Source of the DNA: Ariolimax columbianus
Taxonomy: Eukaryota > Mollusca > Gastropoda > Stylommatophora > Arionidae
Reading direction: 5' to 3'
Length of the DNA: 64,000 bases
Assembly (NCBI GenBank): GCA_036924085.1
Contig: JAVGWX010000012.1
Coordinates: 4,579,430 to 4,643,429, forward strand
The notes under the pieces were generated by a model. It saw only the letters and a list, made by a program, of their open reading frames with translations. It searched no databases and was not told the DNA's origin. Shown piece by piece: positions 31,948 to 41,768 of the stretch. Numbering within the stretch: the first letter of the stretch is position 1; each line of letters starts with the position of its first letter. Both the position numbers and the translations under genes were made by a program.

Positions 31948-33315
31948 ATGGTTGTGTCTGCTGGATGTGTCTGCTGGATGTGTCTGCTGGATGTGTCTGC
32001 TGGATGTGTCTGCTGGATGTTTCTGCTGGATGTGTCTGATGGATGTTTCTGCTGGATGTGTCTGCTGGATGTGTCTGCTGGATGTTTCTGCTGGATGTTT
32101 CTGCTGGATGTGTCTGCTGGATGTGTCTGCTGGATGTGTCTGATGGATGTTTCTGCTGGATGTGTCTGCTGGGTGTGTCTGCTGGATGTGTCTGCTGGAT
32201 GTGTCTGCTGGATGTGTCTGCTGGATGTGTCTGCTGGATGTTTCTGCTGGATGTTTCTGCTGGATGTGTCTGCTGGATGTGTCTGCTGGATGTGTCTGCT
32301 GGATGTGTCTGCTGGATGTTTCTGCTGGATGTGTCTGCTGGATGTGTCTGCTGGATGTGTCTGCTGGATGTGTCTGCTGGATGTGTCTGCTGGATGTTTC
32401 TGCTGGATGTGTCTGCTGGATGTTTCTGCTGGATGTTTCTGCTGGATGTGTCTGCTGGATGTGTCTGCTGGATGTGTCTGTTGGATGTGTCTGATGGATG
32501 TTTCTGCTGGATGTGTCTGCTGGATGTGTCTGCTGGATGTGTCTGCTGGATGTGTCTGCTGGATGTTTCTGCTGGATGTTTCTGCTGGATGTGTCTGCTG
32601 GATGTGTCTGCTGGATGTGTCTGCTGGATGTGTCTGCTGGATGTTTCTGCTGGATGTTTCTGCTGGATGTGTCTGCTGGATGTGTCTGCTGGATGTGTCT
32701 GCTGGATGTGTCTGCTGGATGTGTCTGCTGGATGTGTCTGCTGGATGTGTCTGCTGGATGTTTCTGCTGGATGTGTCTGCTGGATGTGTCTGCTGGATGT
32801 GTCTGCTGGATGTGTCTGCTGGGTGTGTCTGCTGGATGTGTCTGCTGGATGTGTCTGCTGGATGTTTCTGCTGGATGTGTCTGCTGGATGTGTCTGCTGG
32901 ATGTTTCTGCTGGATGTTTCTGCTGGATGTGTCTGCTGGATGTGTCTGATGGATGTTTCTGCTGGATGTGTCTGCTGGATGTTTCTGCTGGATGTGTCTG
33001 CTGGATGTTTCTGCTGGATGTGTCTGCTGGATGTGTCTGCTGGATGTGTCTGCTGGATGTTTCTGCTGGATGTGTCTGCTGGATGTGTCTGCTGGGTGTG
33101 TCTGCTGGATGTGTCCGCTGGATGTGTCTGCTGGATGTTTCTGCTGGATGTGTCTGCTGGATGTGTCTGCTGGATGTTTCTGCTGGATGTTTCTGCTGGA
33201 TGTGTCTGCTGGATGTGTCTGATGGATGTTTCTGCTGGATGTGTCTGCTGGATGTTTCTGCTGGATGTGTCTGCTGGATGTGTCTGCTGGATGTGTCTGC
33301 TGGATGTGTCTGCTG
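31948..33315. repeat. Minisatellite, 13-bp unit, about 105 copies
   Basis: 'tgtctgctggatg' repeats for 1.37 kb. Common variants are 'tttctgctggatg', 'tgtctgatggatg' and 'tgtctgctgggtg'. The unit is not a multiple of 3 and contains no stop in any frame of either strand. So every frame reads a 13-codon cycle, giving ORFs of up to 489 codons; these are not genes. Its right edge joins the LINE RNase H tail at 33316. Confidence 0.98.
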
Positions 33316-33463
33316 GACTAATGCTGAACACCTATTACAACAGTGTCTAGCAGTCAAGAAACGAAGATATGATCAACACCAGAGCTATTCCTCGACCAAC
33401 TCCATTCAGTTGCAAATGACAGGCTGACCACTACTTCTCTTAGAGATATTCAACTTGACGTCT
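33316..33463 (+). pseudogene. LINE RNase H 3'-end fragment (split; resumes at 34677)
   Basis: 'TNAEHLLQQCL' followed by a diverged tail matches the end of RNase H LINEs ('T.EHLLQ.CP'). It is interrupted at 33463 and resumes at 34677 as 'gaaaatgtgc' with a (gaag)n tail to about 34715. Confidence 0.7.
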
Positions 33464-34676
33464 TCTTCTTCTTCTTACGCTGTCAGACGTCGACCTTTAT
33501 TTTTTCGAAAAAAGCAGCGGTCATCCTGAGGATGTCGACACTGCCGTAGAGCTTGTCTAGTGTTGCCACTGATGATGGCCACATCTTCTCTCTCTCTGAT
33601 CCTCGTATATCGGGCAGTTTTGCAGCAAATGTTCAGCGGTCATTTTCCCGGTACCACACGTGCATTCGTCGGTGCCACCTATCTTCAATTTGTTGAATAA
33701 GTGATACCTCAGTCTATTGTGGCCAGTGCGAAGTCTGAAGACCACGACCTGCTCTCTTCTGTTCAACTGGTAATAGGCATCGTTTTTTGTGTAGCCAGTA
33801 TGTTCTGTTTCCCATTTGGTCATGTATCTAGCTCTAATAAGCCGTTTTGACTCTTCGTATGTCATACTGGTATCTGGTTGTGGTAGTCTTGCACCTTCTT
33901 TTGCCAGTCTGTCTGCCTCCTCGTTGCCTTGGATGTTGCAATGGGATGGAACCCACTGTACCGCCACCCTTTTTGGTGCGGACTGAGGGCAAAGTTGACT
34001 GAGTACTGCTCTTAAAGAATTAAGTTCAGTATTTTTCTGTCTTTTTAGTGTTGTGACTACGGCCAGGGCATCTGTAAGCAGGACTATATGGCTTTCATTC
34101 CTTTTACCTGTCACCATTTCTTCCACTGCCGCCCTCAGTGCCTCTGCCTCCGCTCTGAAATTGCTTGTGTATTTTCCAGTTGCTAATGACAGTGTTATTT
34201 TCCTGCCATTTGGTAGGCTCAGGAATGCCTATGCCCCTCCGTTTTGTGTTGTATTTGTTACAGAGCGTCGGTGTATGCATTGGTCCATTCCATGCTTGGG
34301 TAGTTTTTCGTTATGTACCCCAGGGTTGTATCTCTTCTTTCTTTTTCAGTCTGGCAGTTTTTGTTTCCAATACCTGGTATATTTTCTACCACCTCTGGAA
34401 ATATATGCTGCCTACAGGTAGGTTTTCGTACAGTAGGGATGGACTTTGGTGTTGTTAGTGCGTTCATAGGGTCTTCGTGCATCTTTGCTTTGGCTATTTC
34501 TGCAAAGTCTCTCCGCTTTAGTTTTCCATTTCCAAAATTGTTAGTCTCTGGTGCATTGGATGGTCAGTCAGTCATCTGAGTTTCTCTGCTTGCTGCTGGG
34601 CTCTGCAGTCTCTTCTGTCAGTCATGGATTGCAGTTTTGTAATCTTTTCAAGTTCTACAATTGCAACTTGACGTCT
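33451..34676 (-). mobile_element. RNase H-bearing LINE, 5'-truncated, with 13-bp target duplication
   Basis: Flanked by 'caacttgacgtct' at 33451-33463 and 34664-34676. On the minus strand, after the RT-RNase H spacer ('PTCRQHIFPEVVENIPGIGN'), lies an RNase H domain with 'NAYTDAL', '[19 protein letters not shown]', '[20 protein letters not shown]', '[20 protein letters not shown]' and '[18 protein letters not shown]'. The 3' end is 'gacgtctgacagcgtaagaa' with a (gaa)n tail. Frameshifts occur near 34126-34260 and 33557. Inserted into another LINE's 3' end. Confidence 0.92.
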
Positions 34677-34715
34677 GAAAATGTGCAAAGAAGAAGAAGT
34701 AGAAGATGAGAAGAT
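34677..34715 (+). pseudogene. Tail of split LINE fragment
   Basis: Continuation of 33316-33463 after the nested insertion, ending in 'aaagaagaagaagtagaag'. Confidence 0.65.
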
Positions 34716-35284
34716 AGTCAATACTCAAAGAAGAATATATTCAAATATATGACAGACGAAGTATACAAATAAGTATATCCAGGCCACACCATTAATTATG
34801 CAGCTACCTCGTAAAGCTAGAAACATGTACTATTCTGCTTCTTACTTACTCATTCTACGGATTTAGATCTCATCATTATTTAAATAGGACAGGTGAAGGG
34901 GAACTAGCAATACTCAAAATGTATTTGATTTGTTAGTTTGTGTGTGGTGTTTGTTCTTTTTTTTTAAATTTATATTTTCTCACTGACTTACTTTCCGTGT
35001 CCAAGCATGACCAACTGTAATAGAATTATAGGTGGTCATGGTCCAAGCCCTACGTCAAACGGCTATTTGGTAGTGAACGGATTAGCCAGCAAACGTTGTC
35101 CAGAGGGCGCGTCATTTCTCACTAATAATTGTTCAAAAACTGAATAACAAAATTCATATTTTTAAAGCTCTTAGTTCATGGATTTGTTACGGCGCATTGG
35201 TGGTATCCCTAGCCTACCTAATCGTTAAATAAACTTCCCAATTCTGTTCATGGAACCGGTATTGTTAGTTATGTGTCATCATCA
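34716..35284. other. No recognisable gene
   Basis: AT-rich sequence without recognised coding or repeat content. Confidence 0.5.
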
Positions 35285-35740
35285 TCTAGCATGTCCCCTG
35301 TAGAACGTCGCTCCCATCACAGTCTGTCTGAAAGAAACTCATTCTCTTGCCAAAACTCCAGTCTCCGCCACAGTCATACTCAAACATTCCTGAATATCTT
35401 GGTGCCATCTTGATCTACCCCTTCCTCTTTTGCCTGGCACCATACCTTCCATCACCGTCCTCTCAAGACCGTTGTGTCTCTTGATGTGACCAAAGTATTT
35501 GCATTTTATAGCAAAAATAGAATTGATAAACCAGTTCTCCTCTATGCTCAACTCTTGCAGAATGTCTACATTTTTCTTTTCTCTGTCCATGGTATTTTGA
35601 GGATCTTTCTGTAACATTTTGACTCGAAGGATTCGATTCTTTGTCTAGAAGTTTTGGTAATCATCCATGATTCCCAGCCATACGCTGCCACAGGAAAAGA
35701 TATGTGTTCCTTATTGTAATTGTGGTTGTATTACATTTAG
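35285..35740 (-). pseudogene. LINE reverse transcriptase C-terminal fragment
   Basis: Minus ORF 35617-35339 holds 'ILQELSIEENWFINSI', 'KCKYFGHIKRHNGLERTV', 'PGKRGRGRSRWHQDIQECL'. This is the typical C-terminal tail of RTE-like polymerases. Upstream (35740-35620) 'SYPVAAYGWESWMI'-like text precedes it in another frame. Related to 9917-10186. Confidence 0.75.
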
Positions 35741-35789
35741 ATTAATGTTCAATCCCACTTGTTGGTGCCACTGAGTCTCACCGTATCTA

Positions 35790-36590
35790 CATCCTGCCAC
35801 CTCCCACACCTAACTGCCTTACAATGGCTACGTTCTGCCACCTCTAATACCTAACTTCCTTACCATGTCTACGTTCTGCCACCTCTAATACCTAACTTCC
35901 TTACCATGTCTACGTTCTGCCACCTCCAATACCTAACTGCCTTACCATGTCTACGTTCTGCCACCTACCCTACCTAACGGTCTCACCATGTCTACGTTCT
36001 GCCACCTACCATACCTAACGGTCTCACCATGTCTACGTTCTGCCACCTCATGCCTAAAGGTCTCACCATGTCTACGTTCTGCCACCTCCAATACCTAACG
36101 GTCTCACCATGTCTACGTTCTGCCACCTCCAATACCTAACGGTCTCACCATGTCTACGTTCTGCTACCTGCAATACCTAACGGTCTCACCATGTCTACGT
36201 TCTGCCACCTCCCATACCTAACTGCCTTACAATGGCTACGTTCTGCCACCTCTAATACCTAACTTCCTTACCATGTCTACGTTCTGCCACCTCTAATACC
36301 TAACTTCCTTACCATGTCTACGTTCTGCCACCTCCAATACCTAACTGCCTTACCATGTCTACGTTCTGCCACCTACCCTACCTAACGGTCTCACTATGTC
36401 TACGTTCTGCCACCTACCCTACCTAACGGTCTCACCATGTCTACGTTCTGCCACCTCCAATACCTAACGGTCTCACCATGTCTACGTTCTGCCACCTCCA
36501 ATACCTAACTGTCTCACCATGTCTACGTTCTGCTACCTGCAATACCTAACGGTCTCACCATGTCTACGTTCTGCCACCTCCCATACCTAA
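35790..36590. repeat. Minisatellite, 41-bp unit, about 20 copies, with 408-bp block duplication
   Basis: 'atgtctacgttctgccacct' followed by 'ccaatacctaacggtctcacc' recurs every 41 bp. The distinctive unit containing 'acaatggctacg' occurs at 35821 and 36229, and the units after it follow in the same order, so a ~10-unit (408-bp) block was duplicated. Confidence 0.95.
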
Positions 36591-36957
36591 CGACATCACC
36601 ATGTCTACGTTCTGCCCACTCCTCAAACCTTAGGACCTCACCCTGTCTACGCTCTGCCCACTCCTCAAACCTTAAGACCTCACCCTGTCTACGCTCTGCC
36701 CACTCCTCAAACCTTATGACCTCACCCTGTCTACGTTCTGCTCACTCCTCAAACCTTAGGACATCACCATGTCTACGCTCTGCCCACTCCTCAAACTTTA
36801 TGACCTCACCCTGTGTACGCTCTGCACACTCCTCAAACCTTAGGATCTCACCATGTCTACGCTCTGCCCATTCCTCAAACCTTAGCACCTCACCATGTCT
36901 ACGCTCTGCCCACTCCTCAAACCTTAGGACCTCACCATATCTACGCTCTTTCCACTA
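36591..36957. repeat. Minisatellite, 42-bp unit, 9 copies
   Basis: 'tctacgctctgcccactcct' followed by 'caaaccttaggacctcaccctg' recurs every 42 bp. It shares 'tctacg.tctgcc' with the preceding 41-bp array, so the two share an origin. Confidence 0.95.
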
Positions 36958-37534
36958 ATCTGCCCAAATATATGGACGTCTGAACACAATCACAAGGGAG
37001 CCCGTCAACGAAGGTGTTAATGAACAATACACTGAACAGGTAATCGTGGAGATCCATGTTAGCCTACGCCCGTCGACCTGGCACGCGATCGTGATAGTAT
37101 CGACAGCATTCAGGAAGGACGTGTTTCAACAGATGCAGGTCACGTGTTTTCAAAGTAGCCTATTATGGCAGCTAAGCCCACTCTTACGTCGCCATTTTCC
37201 GCGTGACTAGTCTCATTGAAGATACCTGGTTGTTGCCATTCCAATTTTTGGTATATCACTAAAGTGGTTATCCCACACAACAAAGCACATTCATAGAGAC
37301 AATATCACCATATTGAAACACTTAAATGCTTAGAGAAATGACATAACAATAAACTGTTAATGTCGGTGGTGGCCGACTGGGTAAAGCACATGATCCTTGT
37401 AGAAATATATATATGTATTTATATTTATTCACGCACCTATGTTGTTCAAATCTGTCTCTTTTTTTTTCTTCCTTTTTTTTGTTTCATTGAAAACAAGACG
37501 ACCACGTCTCCGAAGTTAGACATAATCTAAACAA
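36958..37534. other. No recognisable gene
   Basis: Mixed unique sequence, with an AT microsatellite-like stretch near 37405-37430. Nothing coding was seen. Confidence 0.5.
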
Positions 37535-37700
37535 GTTAGGACCTCACAATCAGCAGAGGCCTCACAATCAGCAGAGGTCTCACAATCAGCAGAGGTCTCA
37601 CAATCAGCAGAGGTCTCACAATCAGCAGAGGTCTCACAATCAGCAGAGACCTCACAATCAGTATTTGCATCACAGTTAACGAAAGTCTCACAATCACTGA
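37535..37700. repeat. Minisatellite, 18-bp unit, about 9 copies
   Basis: 'gtctcacaatcagcagag' repeats at 18 bp; the last units are diverged. Confidence 0.94.
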
Positions 37701-38045
37701 AAAACAATTTCCGAATGATGTGTTTTTTCTCTCTTTTTACAGATGGGGAACATGAAAGAGGCTAACTTATTTTTTTAAATATTTATATGTATATATGTAT
37801 ATACAATATGTCTCAAAATGGTGTTCATGTTGCAAGAATTGGTCTAGCGTTAACTTCCAATTATGTCGTAAAAATCGACTAAAGAGAGTTGTGTTTGGAG
37901 CTGACAAACGTATCATGTAAAAAACAAAACAATAGTATTGTCAATACCATTATAATCAGACACGTAACAGCTCGAGTACAGGCTTCCTGTAAAGGGATCA
38001 GGTGCAACTAAAACCTATGTTTCACATTGGAGCGAGCAGGTGAAT
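37701..38045. other. No recognisable gene
   Basis: AT-rich. 'acaggcttcctgta' near 37980 also occurs near 21175 in PHB1 intron 4, too short to define a family. Confidence 0.4.
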
Positions 38046-38140
38046 GACTGCAAATGCCTGGGGACAGGCATCCTAATGACTGCAAATGCCTGGGGACAGG
38101 CGTCCTAATGACTGCAAATGCCTGGGGACAGGCGTCCTTT
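38046..38140. repeat. 32-bp tandem repeat, 3 copies
   Basis: 'gactgcaaatgcctggggac' plus 'aggcgtcctaat' at 38046, 38078 and 38110. Confidence 0.93.
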
Positions 38141-38794
38141 GAAAAGGCCCTCTTGCTGCGGTGGTTTCTTGAGCAAAGCGGATACATATATATCCCTTGA
38201 ATTAGTCATTTCACTTTCTACCATTTTTAGAGCCAAGCCCTCGACTCGATAAACCGCGATATAGGCACTATATCAGATAAGTACACCATATTTTCCGTAT
38301 ATGTTGAGATCCCCCATACATGTATTCATCTTTTCTTCTACGATTTGCTAGTTCTACTTTGTTGTTATTTGTTGTCCACGAAGAAGGCCTATTTGTCGTA
38401 AGCTAGCTTTTGTTTGTGTGTTCGTCTCTCTGCGGTATCTGACAATACCCATTTTTAAAATTTTGATTAAATTTTGCTTACATTTTATATTTTATCAACT
38501 TTAAACATTTTTTTTTTCTCATTTATTTTTTCTTTCTACCAAGTGGGTGGGGAGAGGTGTTGGGGTGTAGAGGTCTTTCTAAATGTTTCAGTCAATTTGT
38601 AAAATGCACAGGCATTGTATATAATGCATAGGAAATCTATGTAATGTGTGACGTTTTTAGGCAAAGCATGAAACGTCTGTGTTATTTTAATATACCATAT
38701 TCTTTCCCTAGGCATAGCCGTTATATAGAACGACAAGAAAGATTTCGACTAAGAATAGAAAGAAGAGTCATGAAAAGATCTTTAATGAAAAGAC
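38141..38794. other. No recognisable gene
   Basis: AT-rich with T-runs; short ORFs only. Confidence 0.5.
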
Positions 38795-39018
38795 GTATTC
38801 TTCTTTGTTCGTTCTCAATCTCCCGCTGCCAACCTCTGAAAAGAACTTTGCAAATAGCAGGATGTTGTCCGTAAAATGGAATGCGCTGTGTTGTAGTTTA
38901 CAGCTTGATTGTAATATTTGCACCCTTCCGTCCGACACATCCAACTTCAGAAGGCATTTTTGGATATCGGGTTAGCCTTCCCTCTTCGATCCCTTCTACT
39001 TATCCAGTCTGCTCTGTT
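38795..39018 (-). mobile_element. SINE-like element (family S), low-coordinate part of a split copy
   Basis: 'cgttctcaatctcccgctgc' through 'tccagtctgctctgtt' matches the other family S copies. The element is interrupted at 39018 and resumes at 39693 with 'acagcctgttatccagga'. Confidence 0.85.
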
Positions 39019-39692
39019 AATTTAACTTCCTAACGTCTTTATACTGATTTAGAAGACTCTGCAGAGTCTGTATACAACCAGTTTCATTTACATTACCTTG
39101 CTCTAAAAGCTATGCGCATCTAAATTATTCTTAAATGCACTAATTGTCCCTGCCTCCACTACCTCCTGTGGCAATGTATTCCAAGCATTGACCACTCTCA
39201 GAATACTAAAATATTTCCTAATAATAAATCTGGACCTCTCTTTAGTTAATTTGTAGCAATGCCCTCTTGTTATTGTGAGGGGTTGTATTTTGAAAAAAAA
39301 CTTGGTTACTTTAATTTATCCGTTCTTCTGATCATCTTATAAACCTGTATTAAGTCACCTCGAATTCTTCTCTTTTCAAGACACTATAGGCCTGTTTTTC
39401 CTAATAATTGTAATTCTGGAATCCCACTATCAGCTTTTTCGCTCTTTTTGTATTCTTTCCAGCATGTTTATATCACTTCTATGATAAGGACTTCACACCT
39501 AACTAATGCTTTATGCAGTTTAACTATCACCTCCATGCTCCTATGTTTAATATATTTTTGTATCATACCTAACATTGCATTTGCCTTTTTCACTTCTACT
39601 GAATTTGCTCACTCATCTTACCTGTACGATCTATTAAAACCCCTAAGTCCCTTTCCTTATCTATCTTTCTAATATTGTTCTCTAATATTGTT
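39019..39692 (-). mobile_element. CR1/L2-like LINE 3' fragment inserted in SINE-like element
   Basis: On the minus strand it corresponds to the last ~670 bp of the LINE at 41770-43655 (from near 42960 to the 3' end). It includes the 16-bp palindrome 'agactctgcagagtct' at 39054-39069 and the terminal 'gttaggaagttaaatt'. RT frames are broken. 'tgtt' at both junctions (39015-39018, 39689-39692) is a possible short target duplication. Confidence 0.85.
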
Positions 39693-39835
39693 ACAGCCTG
39701 TTATCCAGGATCACCGCCTGGAGATGAAGAAGGGTCTTGGCAGCTCTGGTTCGTTGGCCCTGGCGCTAGCAGTCAGCTATGGGTCGCTCACCATTGCGGC
39801 ACATGTGCTGCTGAGCGTCTTGAGCCCTTGTGTTT
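39693..39835 (-). mobile_element. SINE-like element (family S), high-coordinate part of a split copy
   Basis: 'gcctgttatccaggatcacc', 'gaagggtcttggcagctctg', 'tatgggtcgctcaccattgc', 'gtgctgctgagcg': the other half of the copy at 38795. Its unexpanded 'tggccctggcgctagcagtc' is the likely source sequence of the 33-bp array at 9308. Confidence 0.85.
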
Positions 39836-40060
39836 ATTTAAGACCGATCTAAGCCCAGACACAATTGTGTTTATTTAAGACCGATCTAAGCCCAGACACA
39901 ACTGTGTTTATTTAAGACCGATCTAAGCCCAGACACAACTGTGTTTATTTAAGACCGATCTAAGCCCAGACAAAATTGTGTTTATTTTAAATCGACTTAA
40001 GCCGAGAAAAGTTTGTGTTTATTTTAGATCGACTTAAGTCGAGACACAATCAAGACACAA
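39830..40060. repeat. Tandem repeat, 37-bp unit, about 6 copies
   Basis: 'tttatttaagaccgatctaa' followed by 'gcccagacacaattgtg' recurs every 37 bp; the last two units are diverged. Confidence 0.93.
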
Positions 40061-40164
40061 CCGAGACATTCTCTACATTTGTTGTAAAGTTTCTTGACGT
40101 CCTTTACGGACCAGCATCTGAAGACTCAAGAACCGGCCCGCAGACCACCACTTTTGGAAGCATT

Positions 40165-41768
40165 GGTTCTTCTTTCTTCTTCTTCTTCTTCGTTCATCCT
40201 CAGATCAAGGTCCTGGTTTCTCTTACAAAGGACACCGTTGTTTGTAAGGCTGTTTTATCTCCATACAGCTTTTGTCTCATATCTGTCTCGCGAGGCCAGT
40301 ATTGTTCTCTCTTTTCCTGCTAGAGCGTGCAGCTTTGTAGGATGTATTCCACGGTCATGGTAAGCTCCTCACAAGGACACCTGTCATCTGTCCCAATCCT
40401 CATTTTGTTGTAAAGATGACTCTTGAGTCTGTTATGCCCAGTTCTCAGTCTGAAGATGGTGACTTGCTCTTCTCTAGTTAAGTTATAGTAGCTGTCTTCT
40501 TTTCGGAAGTCGAGGTGTTGATCAGCCCATTTTACCCTGAACTTGGCTTTAATTATGGTCTTGGCCTCATTATATGTGATACTCTGGTCTATTTGTGGGG
40601 ATGCTCTTCCACACTTTGCTAGTTTGTATGCAGCTTCACTGCCTTCAATATTTGAAGGTGGATATCTTTATCTTGGATTACAAGCTCAGCTGTGGCATTT
40701 ATTGCCTCTGCTTCTGTACGGAAATGACTGGAATATGTTCCCGTTATTAATACTCGAGTTTTTTCTTCTTCATTCCTTAGTCTGTAATAGACCCCTCCAC
40801 CTCCAATGGATGTTGCTTTGTTAGATGAGCCATCTGTATATACGTGTGTCCATGTATCTGTGAGTATACTCTCCTAAGATATTTTTCTGTGATACATTTC
40901 CTTTCTGAATCTGTCTGTTCCCTTTTTCCCTATTCCCTCTATGGTTTCTACGATCTCAGGGGACTTGCCTTTTTTTTCCATAATGGGATTTGGGATGTTT
41001 GTTTTATATCTCTAACCACTGCCTGGCTTATGATTTGATCTACTCTTGCAAGTTCTTTTGTTTATTTATGTGATTATTCTGTCATATATTGATTGATCAG
41101 GCATTCGTCTGAACTTTTGCCCTGCTGGGGTGTCTTTTGGTTTCTGCGCGTCTCCATACTTTGGATTCGTGTGATGTTCTCCATTGCATTTATTGGTGTT
41201 GTTCTCATAGCTCCAGTGATGATACGTATACCTTGGTTTTGGGTTGTATTTATTTTGTGAAAGCTATTATTTGTTGCTGTGGACCATGCTGCTATCCCGT
41301 ATTCTAGCACTGGTCTCATATAACCTGTGTACAGTTTCTTTAGTGTGCCGGTGTCCGCTCCCCATGTTGAGCCTGGTATCTATCTCATTATGACCATTCT
41401 ATTCTTAGCTTTGTTGGTGGCTTTTTTAATCTGATTTTTCCATGTCAACATTGGGTCTATTGTTATTCCCAGATAAGTTTTGTCAAAAGGGAGAGTCCGG
41501 CCATTTACTTTTAGGATCACTTCTTGGGGCTTGGGAGATAGAGAGAAGGTTGTGTACGTGGTTTTGGTTTAATTTTTTCATTTTTTTGTCCATGTCTCTA
41601 TTTTATTTAGGGTCTCCTGCATTTGGTTTCTAGCTACAGGTGTTGACTCTTCGAATGTCCATTGTGCCATCTGCATTTAGTGCACAATATACTCTTTTAA
41701 GGATTTCTGTGGTTATATACTTGATGTATATGAGGAACAGCATGGGTAAGAGAATTCCACCTTCTGGA
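40165..41768 (-). pseudogene. RNase H-bearing LINE, RT C-terminal part and RNase H (3' half of split element)
   Basis: Minus strand from 41768 down: 'GGILLPMLFLIYIKYI' (RT motif before the YADD box, which reads as a degraded 'NADG'), 'DKTYLGITIDPMLTWKNQIK', 'TGYMRPVLEYGIAAW', 'TTQNQGIRIITGAMRTTPI'. Then RNase H: 'VYTDGSSNK', 'FRTEAEAINATAELV', 'SITYNEAKTIIKAKFRVKWA', '[20 protein letters not shown]' and 'CPCEELTMTVEYILQSC'. It ends in a (gaa)n tail at about 40165. Stops, frameshifts and a deletion around the RNase H active site make it inactive. Its 5' half is at 43656-44150. Confidence 0.88.

Noticed and set aside
31888..33357. ORFs of 300-489 codons on both strands
   Set aside because: They cover a 13-bp tandem repeat with no stop in any frame. 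Length is a mathematical result of the repeat, with no start context or domain.
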